Positions 26,365-36,743 of a stretch of DNA of 64,000 nt are shown here, one piece after another. Below the pieces are notes generated by a model, which was given only the letters and a program-made list of their open reading frames with translations, was not told the DNA's origin and ran no database searches. The translations under genes and the position numbers were made by a program. The stretch is taken from positions 62,001 to 126,000 of the forward strand of contig NZ_MKJU01000035.1 of assembly GCF_001854605.1 (NCBI RefSeq). The letters run 5' to 3'. Source of the DNA: Pseudoalteromonas amylolytica. GTDB lineage: Bacteria > Pseudomonadota > Gammaproteobacteria > Enterobacterales > Alteromonadaceae. The first letter of the stretch is position 1; each line of letters opens with the position of its first letter.

Positions 26365-29061
26365 TTAGTTACAAGAACTATACTTCTCAATATATGTGTT
26401 GGGTAAAGCCGCCGTTAGCGCCTCTATTTGTTCACACTCATAATAGTCGTACTGATATATGCTTAGAAATTCAAGTTGTGTTAGTGAATGCAGTGGCGTC
26501 AAATCCTCTAGATTCGTGTAAGACACATTTAATCTGGTCAAATTAGTAAAGTTTGCCAATAATTGCGTGTTTGACAGCGAGCTTCCAGATAAATTTAGGT
26601 ACTCAATATAAGGGGCATTAAAACCTTGTAAATCAAGCGTCGCATCGTTTTCTGAGATTGTTAATGACTTCACAGCTTGAGGTAGAACAAGCTCATCCAA
26701 TGTGGTCAATTGACCGTATGATATTGATATGGAGTTTAAATTAGATAATTGCTCAATATCAAAGCTATTCAAAAGGTCAAAAGCATGTTCTGTAGACAAG
26801 GATATGCTTTCCAAGTTACTGTACTGCTCCATGCCCGCCAGTGATAAAATGTTGTTGCTGTTGTAAAGTGACAAATACTTCAGTGCAAGCGCATCATAGT
26901 ATTTATTATTACGGATAAACGTCTTTAGATTTTCATCCTCAATAAGGCTTAAATCTACCAAGCTCTCGATACACTGATTTGAAAGCTCAAGTAATGTTGT
27001 ATCAGCGAACGTGGTATGTAATGTTTCTAGATCGGCACATAGTACGTAAGGGCTTGAATATATAGCTAGAAACTCCAACTTGTTAAGGCTTGCCAAATCA
27101 GCTACATGGATAAGTGCCTGAAAGTCAGATAGCGTCAACTTCTTAAGCTTGTCTAGCTGTGATATTGGCGTGATATTTGTAGCTTTGGAGTTTCGGATCT
27201 CTAGCTCTTCTAATGCTGAATACTGAGCTAATGCTGTTAAGTCTTCGATATGCGAAAAGCCATTTAGTCTTAAGTTGGTCAACGATGAGCTGGCACCTAA
27301 ATTAGCGAACGTAACCTGATTACCCTCATTGTAATAGCTGTGGTTGACAATCGATAAATCTGTAAGCTGTGATAATGCACTAATGTTTGGCAACTCATTA
27401 ATATCACGAGAATGAATGAACAGATATTGTAGCCTTGTCAGATCAGAAAGGCTGCTTATGTTGGTGAGCTCACCCACTTGAACAGTTAGCTTTTCAAGTT
27501 GACTTAACTGACTAAGATTTGCCATGTCCAAAGAAGAGCCATGTGTATTTCTATACAGAATATTTAAGTGAGTGAGTGAAGTAAGCTGCGCAAGCGCTTC
27601 GTACGAAACCGCACCATGTAGCGAATCAAGGCTGAGTTCTGTTAGCTCAGGTAAAAATGCAATCCAACCGATGTCGATAATTTGAGGGCTGTTGCTAATC
27701 ATCAATGAAGTTAGATTGTCTAAATTAGCCAAAAAGCTTAGCGTAGTTAGATTGCTGTCGTTTAGCGCGAGTGCAGTAAGATTGGTTAGAGAGCTTAACC
27801 CAGACGTATTCTCCAGTTGAATTCCACCGATAGACAGCGTTGTTAGCTCCGAAAGCTCTTTGATAGTATTGACATCAAACGATCTATTATGCTGATAATA
27901 TTCAAATTCTACTGCTAAAGACGTCAGCTTGGTGAGATTCGCAAGGAAACTGAAATCTTCAAAGTAAATTTGTCTAAGTGCTAGTTTTTCTAGATCAGGA
28001 ATTAATGAAAATGCCGTTGGATCATTCACATTGAGGCCCGCGAATGTGACTTCCTTTATATTTGGCATTTTTGCTAAGAAAGACAAAGCATTAACGTTGC
28101 TCGTATATTCTAAGCTCAGCTTTTCTAACTGAGAGAATGAAGATAACGCACTGGCGTTATCAACTCCGAATTTTGACAAATGTAGCTCGGTTAGCGATGT
28201 TGGCAGCTTCAATAAATCTAAGTTGTTGTAGCTATAAGCATCATTATACTGCAGCGTTAATGACGTTAGGTTTTGAAAATTCGTGAAATCAATGTCTGGT
28301 AGATCGGAATTTGTATTGACGTTGATCGATAGTGACTTAAGCGCGGTTAAATTATTTAGCGCAGAATAATCCGTGGTAGGGTTATTATGTAGCGTTAAGT
28401 TTTCTAGCTGCGTGAGTGTCCCAAGCATTTCTAGACTTTCAAGCTGAGTATTTTCAAACTTAACTGACACCAGTTGTGTAAGTGTCTCTATACCTGCCAA
28501 AGAGCTAATAGGCGCGTCAGTACACTCAATCGCAGTTGCACCCATATCTAGTTGTGCGTCGTTCATACACATCAATAGGGCTTTGTCAGTGATAACGTCC
28601 GCAGAGGGCTGAGCGTAAGCGTTTATGGCTACAACAAACTCTTTGCTAGTGGTTTCGTTGTCATCATCAGTGACACTTAATTTAAGTGTGATGGTTTCAT
28701 CTTCGGTTAAATCGGGCGCAATGAACTGAACAGTATTCGTGTCTGTGCCAGATAACTCAACTGTGGTTCCTGCAGTTTGCTCCCAAACGAAGCTCTTGAT
28801 TGAACCATCATCGTCAGACGCTTGTGCAGCCAGTGAAAACACGTCTCTTTCTTGTGCTTCTAGCCCTTGTGCTGCCAATATGACTGGCGCTTTGTTCTGC
28901 GGCTCTGGCTCTGGCTCTGGTGCTACAATGACGGGAGTTTTTCCGTCAGATGTGTCTGGAGTTTTATCGCTATTGCTTCCGCTCCCACTTCCACCACATG
29001 CCGTTAACGCAAGCGTTAGCATTGATAACGCTAATCCCTTAGTGTTGAGTATCTGTTTCAT
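26365..29061 (-). CDS. Leucine-rich-repeat lipoprotein, internalin-like
   Basis: 898 aa. Lipoprotein signal (LALTACGG), then a Gly/Ser and Pro/Glu linker (PEPEPEP) and a PKD/Ig-like domain (about 58-148). From about 160 to the end runs a long array of 21-23-residue leucine-rich repeats (LTQLENLTLHNN-type). The repeats are of the bacterial SDS22/internalin type. A surface-exposed binding or adhesion role is likely. AAGGG precedes the ATG. The Asn/Ser-rich, low-GC repeat DNA differs from its neighbours, but no mobile element is seen. Confidence 0.85.
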   Translation of the reverse strand: MKQILNTKGLALSMLTLALTACGGSGSGSNSDKTPDTSDGKTPVIVAPEPEPEPQNKAPVILAAQGLEAQERDVFSLAAQASDDDGSIKSFVWEQTAGTTVELSGTDTNTVQFIAPDLTEDETITLKLSVTDDDNETTSKEFVVAINAYAQPSADVITDKALLMCMNDAQLDMGATAIECTDAPISSLAGIETLTQLVSVKFENTQLESLEMLGTLTQLENLTLHNNPTTDYSALNNLTALKSLSINVNTNSDLPDIDFTNFQNLTSLTLQYNDAYSYNNLDLLKLPTSLTELHLSKFGVDNASALSSFSQLEKLSLEYTSNVNALSFLAKMPNIKEVTFAGLNVNDPTAFSLIPDLEKLALRQIYFEDFSFLANLTKLTSLAVEFEYYQHNRSFDVNTIKELSELTTLSIGGIQLENTSGLSSLTNLTALALNDSNLTTLSFLANLDNLTSLMISNSPQIIDIGWIAFLPELTELSLDSLHGAVSYEALAQLTSLTHLNILYRNTHGSSLDMANLSQLSQLEKLTVQVGELTNISSLSDLTRLQYLFIHSRDINELPNISALSQLTDLSIVNHSYYNEGNQVTFANLGASSSLTNLRLNGFSHIEDLTALAQYSALEELEIRNSKATNITPISQLDKLKKLTLSDFQALIHVADLASLNKLEFLAIYSSPYVLCADLETLHTTFADTTLLELSNQCIESLVDLSLIEDENLKTFIRNNKYYDALALKYLSLYNSNNILSLAGMEQYSNLESISLSTEHAFDLLNSFDIEQLSNLNSISISYGQLTTLDELVLPQAVKSLTISENDATLDLQGFNAPYIEYLNLSGSSLSNTQLLANFTNLTRLNVSYTNLEDLTPLHSLTQLEFLSIYQYDYYECEQIEALTAALPNTYIEKYSSCN

Positions 29062-29328
29062 ATTACCCTTATAGCTTTGATTGTTGATAAATTCGAAACG
29101 AGCATTGTATGCTTTTTAGGAAAATCTGTACAGTATAAGGTACGAACAAGGTAATACTTATTGTGCTAAGCAATACATAGGCAGATGGTATATCAGAATA
29201 CGGAACCGACATTAATAATGAGCGACAAGGTGTTATTTGAGGGAAGGCAAATCAAGAGTTATTGTTTTTAATAGCTGTATAGACCGGACACAGTCAGACG
29301 AGATTGTGTCCGTGATTAATGCTTAGAA

Positions 29329-30639
29329 TTAATTTACTTTATCTGTTTGCTTATCATCGGGTAAAGTGGTCGCGTCAATATCTTCATCTTCATCAACAAC
29401 GAGCAGTTGCTCTTGCGCTGTTTTTTCTTCAATACGCGGGTCTAAGGTAGCAGCGAGCGGAGAGCTGGTGATATCAGAGGTCGCTGCAACATAGTCGCTG
29501 GGTTCTGGCTGCTCCGCTTTTTGTCGTGCATTGATGTAGGTTAATAGTGAGTACATCACAACCGTTAGCATCGCAAATGAAGCATACAGTGCATGAGGGC
29601 CAAAGTGGGTCATTACTTGAGCTATACACGCTGATCCAGCACTGGCACCTGCACCAAAAGCGACTAATAGAGAAGAAGACACTCCTACTCTGTGCTCATC
29701 ATCAACGCGAGAGTTAGCTAGTGCAGACGACAACGGATAGAGTGTAAATGCAAACAAACCAAACATAAATGTGAGCCAGTAGCTCAAAGGAGCTTGCGTT
29801 GGTAAAAAGAACAGTGCTAACGACACAACACCAATAACCAATGCATTAGTTCGCAACAGAATACTACGTCGCACTCTGTCTGACAGTATTCCCATGGGCC
29901 ACTGAGCAAGCAGGCCTGCGACTATGGTGACAGACATATACATGGCAATTTCTTTGGCATTTAACCCCGCTTGACTGGCAAAGATTGGGGCTAGGCCATA
30001 AAAGCTACCATTGATTATCCCAGCAAAACATACTGCGGTTAATGATTGCGGTACTCTTTTGAAGTAACCCCATAAACTGACCTGTAAAGGTTTAAGTGGT
30101 TTTGGGTGTATTCTACGAGTTATGGAAATGGGCACGATGCCAAACGACAAAGCAATACAAATAAGAAACAGTGGTGCGTAACCTAACTGCGGGAATTGTG
30201 ACAATGCAAACTGACCTACAACCATGCCAAAATAGGACGTTAGCATATAGAACGAAAATACCCGTCCACGTTGCTCTGGCGCTGCTTGTTCATTGAGCCA
30301 ACTCTCAAGCACCATGTAGTTACACATCATTCCTAAGCCTACGACAAAGCGCAGTACCAACCACAGGTAGATATTGTCACTAATGCCGTGGCAGGCGACG
30401 CATGCGGTGACTATGGCTGTGCTGGCAGAAAACGCTCTAATATGGCCGACAGATTTAATCAAGTGATAGCCAAGTTTGGAGCCTAGTAATAAACCTATGT
30501 AATAAAACGAAGTGAGTAGTCCAATCCAAAATGTTGAAACATTATGTTGGCCGAGATACAAAGCAAGGTAAGTGGTCAGCAAACCCGTACCACCAACCAA
30601 GAATAGGTTCGTAAAATATAACGATGGAAATGATTTCAT
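29329..30639 (-). CDS. MFS transporter, YcaD-like
   Basis: 436 aa with twelve predicted membrane helices. The loop-2/3 region GSKLGYHLIKSVGHIRAF and VLESWLNEQAAPEQRGRVFSFYM are the marks of the YcaD-type subfamily. An acidic cytoplasmic tail (VVDEDEDIDATTLPDD) follows the last helix. Substrate unknown. It is monocistronic: hairpins lie on both sides. Confidence 0.82.
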   Translation of the reverse strand: MKSFPSLYFTNLFLVGGTGLLTTYLALYLGQHNVSTFWIGLLTSFYYIGLLLGSKLGYHLIKSVGHIRAFSASTAIVTACVACHGISDNIYLWLVLRFVVGLGMMCNYMVLESWLNEQAAPEQRGRVFSFYMLTSYFGMVVGQFALSQFPQLGYAPLFLICIALSFGIVPISITRRIHPKPLKPLQVSLWGYFKRVPQSLTAVCFAGIINGSFYGLAPIFASQAGLNAKEIAMYMSVTIVAGLLAQWPMGILSDRVRRSILLRTNALVIGVVSLALFFLPTQAPLSYWLTFMFGLFAFTLYPLSSALANSRVDDEHRVGVSSSLLVAFGAGASAGSACIAQVMTHFGPHALYASFAMLTVVMYSLLTYINARQKAEQPEPSDYVAATSDITSSPLAATLDPRIEEKTAQEQLLVVDEDEDIDATTLPDDKQTDKVN

Positions 30640-30772
30640 AAAGACAAACTTAGCTGACCCATTAATCGTGCTGTAAGTGGTTAATAATAGGAGTGAAATG
30701 AAAGTTTTCCAAGCAAAACTCTCTACCAGCTAGGCAAAACTGATATTTAAGTGATTTAGGTCATTTTTCAAT

Positions 30773-30797
30773 AGGCGCTGAGTAAAAGTCAGCGCCT
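30773..30797. terminator. Hairpin after DUF4153 gene
   Basis: AGGCGCTGA-GTAAAAG-TCAGCGCCT, 9-bp stem, 13 nt past the DUF4153 stop on the minus strand; no clear T-run. Confidence 0.5.
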
Positions 30798-30809
30798 TAA
30801 ACTCATGAC

Positions 30810-32573
30810 TCAATATTGTGACACTTTCAAGGGTATACCGTTTACCTGAATATCTTTAAACTTGGCAGGTGTGACTTGATAATCCCCAGCCAGCAATGCC
30901 TCAACTAGCTCTTTGTCACTTCCCTGTTTGGTGTAGTTAAAATACATGGATTTTGTGAGCCATTTACCTTCATCTAAATAAAATAGCGGCAGCTCAAAGT
31001 AGTTGGGCCGTTTCATAATCAGCAGGTATTCGCTTTGTTTATCACCGGTGAGCTCAACAGGTAGTAAAATCAATCGTGAGCTGTTTGCTATTGCTGAGCT
31101 ATTCGTAATGGCGTAATTTTGTAATGCACTTATCAGGGCAGGTTCAAGCGCCGATTTTGGCGTTTCTCCTCTTACCTCTAATGCGTTAATGAGGTTAGCT
31201 ACTTTGGTTTGAGTACTTTCAGCGTTTGACTCGTTTTGAGTTACGCTGTTTAATGCCGCCTCAATCCTTGCGCCCAATTGAGGGTGTTGTTCGGTAAAAT
31301 GGGCGTCTATTTCTTTGAGTACATCTCGTCCTGCCACACCTAACTCATGGGCAAAATAATATACGTCAATGTCATCAACTGGCGTAATACCCGCGTGAAT
31401 TCTGGCAAGCTGATTTTGTGCACTAAGTTGCTTAAAATTCAAAATAGGTGATTGGCTGATAAATAAAGCAACGATCAAGAGCAGTCCTAAGCGTGTGTTG
31501 ATGGTTGCGAGTGAATCAAGCCAATTGCGTGCATTGGTAATGATGCTGATGCTGTAGCAGGTGAGATATAAAGTGAGAAATACCCACATAAATATGGCCC
31601 ATAACCTGCTGATACTTAGCCCATACTGTTCCACTCTTAGCCATAAGCCATAGCCACTGATGGCCAAATAAATTGGTAAAATGGCGATGCCAGCAAGTAT
31701 CAGCAGATAGGCAATACGGTGCATTTTTGGTGCTTGCTTAGAGTCTTGAAAGGCAAGGTTTAGAGTCACTAAGATTAATGCGGTTAAGACGAATACCAAG
31801 TTGCTGCCACCATTGTCCCAAAGGGCTGTTAATCCTACATAGGCTATCGCCACTAAAAATACTGAGCTCAGCAACAGTAATAAAGGCAGTAAAGCAAATG
31901 ACAGTGTTTGGATCAGTTGATTGGCAGTGCTGACAACCTTGTTACTACGGCGGATTTTAAGCACCCCAATTGCGTGGGCCAAAGAGAGTGTCGGGTAGAT
32001 AAACCAAGGCTCGTAAAATATGTCTTTAAACAACGTGATATTAATCTTGTTGAACAATTCGGCCCATAACACAACGATAAGCCACACCAGCAAAGTAAAA
32101 ATACTGGCGAGCGTAACCGTAATGAGCAAACGACAGGTGTTGCTAATAAGTCTGCTGTAGCAGATTTGCCATTGATGATCTTGTAAATGAATTGATGAGG
32201 CAAAAATAAACACTTTGAAGGTGAGTAATGACATCACCGCTGCAAAGCCCATGCCATGTAGCGCCAAATCGGGGTACTTAGGGTGAAGGGTTTGGCTGCC
32301 CACATAAACCCCAAATAGCGCTGCGATTAAAGTAAAAGTAATAACAATGTTGTAAAACACCCGATGAGAGTCTTGATTAACACCGTATATCAGTATCGAC
32401 GGGCCAGTTAAAAGTACCGCATAGCAAGCAAGTAATAGTGAAGGTGAGCTCGCAATCGGCCAATCAAAACTAAAAGCTTGGTGTAACAGCAGCAGCCCTA
32501 AACCTTGTAATAGAGCGCACAGTAATAGCCAGTTCCCTTGTGATTTACTGTAATCAGTGGTGATGTTTTGCAA
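30810..32573 (-). CDS. DUF4153-type integral membrane protein
   Basis: 587 aa. About ten membrane helices fill residues 10-380; a soluble C-terminal part of about 200 residues follows, probably periplasmic. The segment around INITLFKDIFYEPWFIYP is the kind of block conserved in DUF4153 proteins. Function unknown. Family assignment is from memory of the layout. Confidence 0.65.
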   Translation of the reverse strand: MQNITTDYSKSQGNWLLLCALLQGLGLLLLHQAFSFDWPIASSPSLLLACYAVLLTGPSILIYGVNQDSHRVFYNIVITFTLIAALFGVYVGSQTLHPKYPDLALHGMGFAAVMSLLTFKVFIFASSIHLQDHQWQICYSRLISNTCRLLITVTLASIFTLLVWLIVVLWAELFNKINITLFKDIFYEPWFIYPTLSLAHAIGVLKIRRSNKVVSTANQLIQTLSFALLPLLLLLSSVFLVAIAYVGLTALWDNGGSNLVFVLTALILVTLNLAFQDSKQAPKMHRIAYLLILAGIAILPIYLAISGYGLWLRVEQYGLSISRLWAIFMWVFLTLYLTCYSISIITNARNWLDSLATINTRLGLLLIVALFISQSPILNFKQLSAQNQLARIHAGITPVDDIDVYYFAHELGVAGRDVLKEIDAHFTEQHPQLGARIEAALNSVTQNESNAESTQTKVANLINALEVRGETPKSALEPALISALQNYAITNSSAIANSSRLILLPVELTGDKQSEYLLIMKRPNYFELPLFYLDEGKWLTKSMYFNYTKQGSDKELVEALLAGDYQVTPAKFKDIQVNGIPLKVSQY

Positions 32574-32630
32574 CGTCTACTTCCTTTTATAAACAGCTAA
32601 AAAATTGATTCTAATCCGTTAAAAATTAAT

Positions 32631-32667
32631 ACAAAGTGACAAATAGAGTACTCTTTTGTCACTTTGT
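32631..32667 (-). terminator. Terminator of the chemoreceptor gene
   Basis: 13-bp perfect stem ACAAAGTGACAAA/TTTGTCACTTTGT with an 11-nt loop, 21 nt past the stop. On the minus strand it is followed by ATTAATTTTTAA. Confidence 0.7.
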
Positions 32668-32687
32668 ACACACTTTGATAGTTATCC

Positions 32688-34640
32688 TTAATCAATGTGA
32701 AAACGACCGACCAGCTGATCTAAACTTTTTGCCAGTTCAACTAGAGACTTAGCACCGTCCGATAAGCTATCCGATGCTTGGCTTACTTGGGTAACAGACT
32801 CTGTAAGGCCTGCGATTTGGTCGTGAGTTTGACTGGCAGAATGACCCTGTTGTTGCGCATCATGAGCGATTGTACTGATCAAGTTTTTCACTTTGGTCAC
32901 GCTGCTTGCGATGTTTTCAAAGGCCTGATGGGCTTCCTCTGATTGTGCGATAGCCTCACTGGATGCGGACACGCTTTGTGTCATTGTGGTTGAGACAGCG
33001 CGTGTTTGTTCAATCAGTTTAGTCAGAACCAGCTCGATTTCTTGCGTCGCGTCGTGTGAGCGTTGCGCTAGGGTTCTAACTTCATCTGCAACCACCGCGA
33101 AACCTCGGCCTTGTTCACCTGCTCTTGCTGCTTCGATTGCTGCATTTAGCGCCAGTAGGTTGGTTTGTTCCGCAATGCCACGAATAACGCCTAAAATATT
33201 GGTAATATTATTACTCTCACTCTCTAGCTGGGAAATCTCTGCCGCCGAGGCATCAAGTGAGCTATTAAGCTGAGCAACCTGCTTAACAGTATTACTTATC
33301 AAGGTATTCCCTGAGAGGGTAAATTGGTCCGTTTGGGCAATTTCATCCAGAGAGCCTTGGCAGTTGTCACTGACATTTTGTGCCATGTGGTGGACCGACT
33401 CAGTATTGTGCGCCGCCTGATTTGCGGTGCCTTGTTGATTGCGACATTGACTGCGAATGTCGTTGATTTGCGTCTCAAAATGCTGTGCCGAACTGTTGAG
33501 CGTATGGGCATTTTGCTGGATGTCTTTGACCAAAGAGTTTATAGAGTTTAAAAACTGGTTAAACCACGTTGCAAGCTCGCTGATTTCATCATTACCGATT
33601 ACTTGCAAGCGTTTAGACAAGTTACCTTCACCTTGGGCGATATCTCTTAGCCCTTCAGAAACGCGTTCGATGGGGAACACTATTTTGTTCGCGAGTGTAA
33701 CGGCAATCACGCCAAAAATTACCAGCATAACAAGGGCTATCAGGGTAATGCTCCACGACATGCTGTAAGCCGATGATAGAATCTCATCCTCATCTATTAC
33801 AGCAACAAAGCGCCAGTTGAGTGTTTTAGAGTGGTACACCTTGGCGTCAACGGTTTTATTCGCCATTTCTACGCTGATATAGGGTTTCTCACCAACCGTA
33901 GAAATTTGCTCATAAAGAGGGTTATTCAGATCATTAATGTTTTTGAAGTTGTTTTCGGGGCGTTTGGGGTCTGCCAAAATTGTTCCCTTACTATCTAGCA
34001 AGATCAAATAGCCTGTCTCACCCAGTTTTATGTTGCTAACAATATCAGTCAAAGTAGAGAGTGTGACATCTAATGACTGTACGCCTGCAAACTCACCACC
34101 TTTAAAAATACCCGTGGCAACTGACACCATAGCCTGACCTGTTACCCCTTGATAGGGTTCGGTGATAATGACGCTTCTAGGGGATGCCTTGGCGTTTTGA
34201 TACCAAGGGCGTTTGCGGGGGTCGTAGTTTCCCAAAGGCTCTGCTGGATATTGGATGAACCCGCCTGATTCGGAGCCTAAGTAGACGAACAATAACTCGG
34301 GGTGTGTTTGTCCAAAAGCGGTGTAGAACTCAAAAATTTCACCTTCTTCGGCAGAGTTTTTAAGCGGTGTCATGGGTTTTTCAGCACCAAAATATTGGGT
34401 GATATTATTCGGCATGTTACTGACCGATTTATGCTGAGCCAAAAACTTTGCATTGTTTTTCATTTGATCGAAGAACAGTACGAAAGTGTTTTCTATCTGG
34501 CGTATCTCACTGCTAGAAAAATCTAAAAAGCTGTTGAGTGACTCATGCTTGGTTTTTGAGATGCTGACCGCGGAGATGGCTAGAATAGGCACGATAACAG
34601 TGAGCAAAAAACTGACGATTAGTTTTTGGCGCATTCTCAT
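32688..34640 (-). CDS. Methyl-accepting chemotaxis protein with dCache sensor
   Basis: 650 aa. First membrane helix about 8-28; periplasmic dCache-like ligand domain about 35-275 (motifs RKRPWYQNAK and EPYQGVTGQAMVSVA); second helix about 285-305; HAMP about 305-360; methyl-accepting coiled coil to the end, with the CheW/CheA tip ILGVIRGIAEQTNLLALNA. AGGAG lies before the ATG. It senses small molecules, most often amino acids or organic acids for this sensor type, and feeds CheA. No che genes are adjacent. Confidence 0.93.
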   Translation of the reverse strand: MRMRQKLIVSFLLTVIVPILAISAVSISKTKHESLNSFLDFSSSEIRQIENTFVLFFDQMKNNAKFLAQHKSVSNMPNNITQYFGAEKPMTPLKNSAEEGEIFEFYTAFGQTHPELLFVYLGSESGGFIQYPAEPLGNYDPRKRPWYQNAKASPRSVIITEPYQGVTGQAMVSVATGIFKGGEFAGVQSLDVTLSTLTDIVSNIKLGETGYLILLDSKGTILADPKRPENNFKNINDLNNPLYEQISTVGEKPYISVEMANKTVDAKVYHSKTLNWRFVAVIDEDEILSSAYSMSWSITLIALVMLVIFGVIAVTLANKIVFPIERVSEGLRDIAQGEGNLSKRLQVIGNDEISELATWFNQFLNSINSLVKDIQQNAHTLNSSAQHFETQINDIRSQCRNQQGTANQAAHNTESVHHMAQNVSDNCQGSLDEIAQTDQFTLSGNTLISNTVKQVAQLNSSLDASAAEISQLESESNNITNILGVIRGIAEQTNLLALNAAIEAARAGEQGRGFAVVADEVRTLAQRSHDATQEIELVLTKLIEQTRAVSTTMTQSVSASSEAIAQSEEAHQAFENIASSVTKVKNLISTIAHDAQQQGHSASQTHDQIAGLTESVTQVSQASDSLSDGAKSLVELAKSLDQLVGRFHID

Positions 34641-34893
34641 AGGGTGCTCCTGTATTACGGGTATTTTTGTTGATGGATTGAGTTTTGATTTTTGTTTGCT
34701 TTACCATCTAACAAAGGGTTGTCATTGAGTGTGTTTACTGAATAACCTTGATTACAGCAAGTGTATTCAAGCGCATTGAACCACTTTTGCACGATGGCTC
34801 AATGCGTTTTTAGGCTAAGTGCATGTATGTTGCCCATAGCGTTTGTTACAGTATAGATACAATAACGACTAACGCCCAGTTTCGCTATATTTT

Positions 34894-36207
34894 CTAGCAA
34901 CTTATTTGATGTTTTTTGAGCAGCTTATAAAAGTCAGATCGATTGCGCTGCGCCAATTTGGCAGCTTCCGCTACATTGCCCTGACATAAAGACAAAACTT
35001 TTTGAATATAGTCATACTCAAACTGCTTTTTGGCGTCATTTAGGCCCTTAAAGCTGGCTTGACCAAGTTCGGGGATCGCGTTTTCAATAATATCAGCGGT
35101 GATCAGTTTACCTGAACTCAGTGCCACTGCATGTTCAACAATGTTATTGAGCTGTCTAACGTTGCCGGGCCAATGGTAGTTAAGCAGGCATGTCATCGCT
35201 TGCGGGCTGATCACTTTCTGGCCACCACTGATACGGTTAACAAAACGATTGGCCAGCAGTGGAATGTCTTCGGGGCGATCTTTTAATGCTGGCAGATGAA
35301 TAGACACCACATTGAGTCGATAGTACAGATCTTCTCTGAACTCTTTATCCGCGACAGCTTGCTGGAGATTTTTATGGCTGGCAGAGACAAATCGAATGTC
35401 TACACTTTGCTCAACTTGGCCACCGACCGGACGCACAGTTCTTTCTTGTAACACCCTCAGTAGCTTGACTTGCAGGTCCATTGGCATATCACCTATTTCA
35501 TCTAGAAATAATGTACCGCCATTGGCGCTTTGTACTAGGCCCACTTTATCTTGCATCGCGCCCGTGAATGCCCCTTTTTTATGGCCGAATAGCTCCGACT
35601 CAAGCAAGTGAGCGGGCACAGCCCCACAGTTAATGGCAATAAATGGACCATCACAGTAGTTACTGGCTTTGTGAATGGCATTCGCGGTGACTTCTTTACC
35701 CGTGCCGCTGGCGCCTTGAATGAGAATATTGGCTTGGCTAGGTGCCAATGCTTGTATATGTTGTACAACCTGATGCATGGCTGTGCTTTGATAGACTAAG
35801 CCATGAAAGTGATTGCGATTGGTCGCACCATCGCGCTTTTTGTTATTTTTTAAGGTGTTTTCGATAGCTTCAAGTAATGCCTTGCTTTCGATGGGTTTAC
35901 TTAGAAAACTTACAAATCCCTGCTGCATGGCGTCAACCGCATCGGGGATTGAGCCATGGGCGGTCATCATGATCACAGGCAGGCCAACATGGTTCTTTTT
36001 GATATTTTCAAAAAGCTCAAAGCCATCCATGTGGGCCATACGTAAGTCAGTGATCACCAAGTCGACCACACTTTGCTGCAAGATTTGCAGCGCTTGAGTA
36101 CCTCTGTGTGCGGTGAGAACGTGATAATTGTTCGCTTCTAAACGCATCGCTAACAATTCAATGAGTGATGCATCGTCATCAACCAATAAAATAGTATTTC
36201 TGCTCAT
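34894..36207 (-). CDS. glrR: Sigma-54-dependent response regulator GlrR (QseF)
   Basis: 437 aa. Receiver domain (1-120, phospho-acceptor Asp54 in VITDLRM); AAA+ domain with Walker A QGASGTGKE, the sigma-54-contacting loop KKGAFTGA and Walker B GGTLFLDEIGDM; and a Fis-like DNA-binding helix-turn-helix at the end (NVAEAAKLAQRNRSDFYKLL). Its start overlaps the qseG-like stop as ATGA. It is the enhancer-binding activator of the operon. In enterobacteria GlrR binds TGTC-N10-GACA sites; matching sites here lie upstream of the EF-hand arrays (38199, 38265, 48255, 48321). Confidence 0.94.
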   Translation of the reverse strand: MSRNTILLVDDDASLIELLAMRLEANNYHVLTAHRGTQALQILQQSVVDLVITDLRMAHMDGFELFENIKKNHVGLPVIMMTAHGSIPDAVDAMQQGFVSFLSKPIESKALLEAIENTLKNNKKRDGATNRNHFHGLVYQSTAMHQVVQHIQALAPSQANILIQGASGTGKEVTANAIHKASNYCDGPFIAINCGAVPAHLLESELFGHKKGAFTGAMQDKVGLVQSANGGTLFLDEIGDMPMDLQVKLLRVLQERTVRPVGGQVEQSVDIRFVSASHKNLQQAVADKEFREDLYYRLNVVSIHLPALKDRPEDIPLLANRFVNRISGGQKVISPQAMTCLLNYHWPGNVRQLNNIVEHAVALSSGKLITADIIENAIPELGQASFKGLNDAKKQFEYDYIQKVLSLCQGNVAEAAKLAQRNRSDFYKLLKKHQISC

Positions 36208-36743
36208 TGTTGTTCTCCTAATGGGTTACTGTCAGTTTCTGTATCAGTATGAGAGGGGGATAACAGACGTTGTTGCTCTATTTGCGCCAGTTTTTGCTTG
36301 AGGTTGCTAAGTGCCAACTCTACGCTATGTAAAGCATTTTGCTGTTCGGTTAATTGCTTTTTAAGTGCAATATTCTCAAGCTTGTACTGTCGCAACGTAG
36401 TGATATGTTGATGCAGCATGGCAAAATAACTCAGGTAATCCTGTGGCCAGTCGTTTTGTTGGTGTAACTGTGCGATGAGGCGCAGCTGAGTTGTGGTTGA
36501 GCGTGTCGAACAAAAAGCTTGTAAAAACTCATTGAGTTGTAGGTAAGCTCGATAGCCAACAAGCTGTTTGGCTGTGCCGTTGTCACAAGCACTTTGATGT
36601 GCTGTGACTAAAGTCGTCAATGGCGCAAATTCAGATTGTTTGCTGTTACTCGGTCCAACAAAATTGACATGACCAACCGATGAAGAAATGGCCTGACATG
36701 CGGACAAAGTACATATCATTAGTATTGTTATTAGATTACGCAT
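36204..36743 (-). CDS. qseG: QseG-like lipoprotein of the GlrKR system
   Basis: 179 aa from the ATG MRNLITIL, which has GGAG 9 nt upstream. Lipoprotein signal LSACQ; the mature chain is helical and ends in a coiled coil (about 115-165) with many glutamines. It lies between the kinase and regulator, overlapping both (kinase stop 8 nt inside, regulator start by 4 nt). Its place and lipobox match QseG, the outer-membrane partner that promotes GlrK kinase activity. Sequence similarity itself is modest, so the name rests mostly on synteny. Confidence 0.75.
   Translation of the reverse strand: MRNLITILMICTLSACQAISSSVGHVNFVGPSNSKQSEFAPLTTLVTAHQSACDNGTAKQLVGYRAYLQLNEFLQAFCSTRSTTTQLRLIAQLHQQNDWPQDYLSYFAMLHQHITTLRQYKLENIALKKQLTEQQNALHSVELALSNLKQKLAQIEQQRLLSPSHTDTETDSNPLGEQQ

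Noticed and set aside
29285..29312. CGGACACA/TGTGTCCG hairpin as terminator of the MFS gene
   Set aside because: 12-nt loop and no T-run in either direction; too weak to list as a terminator.
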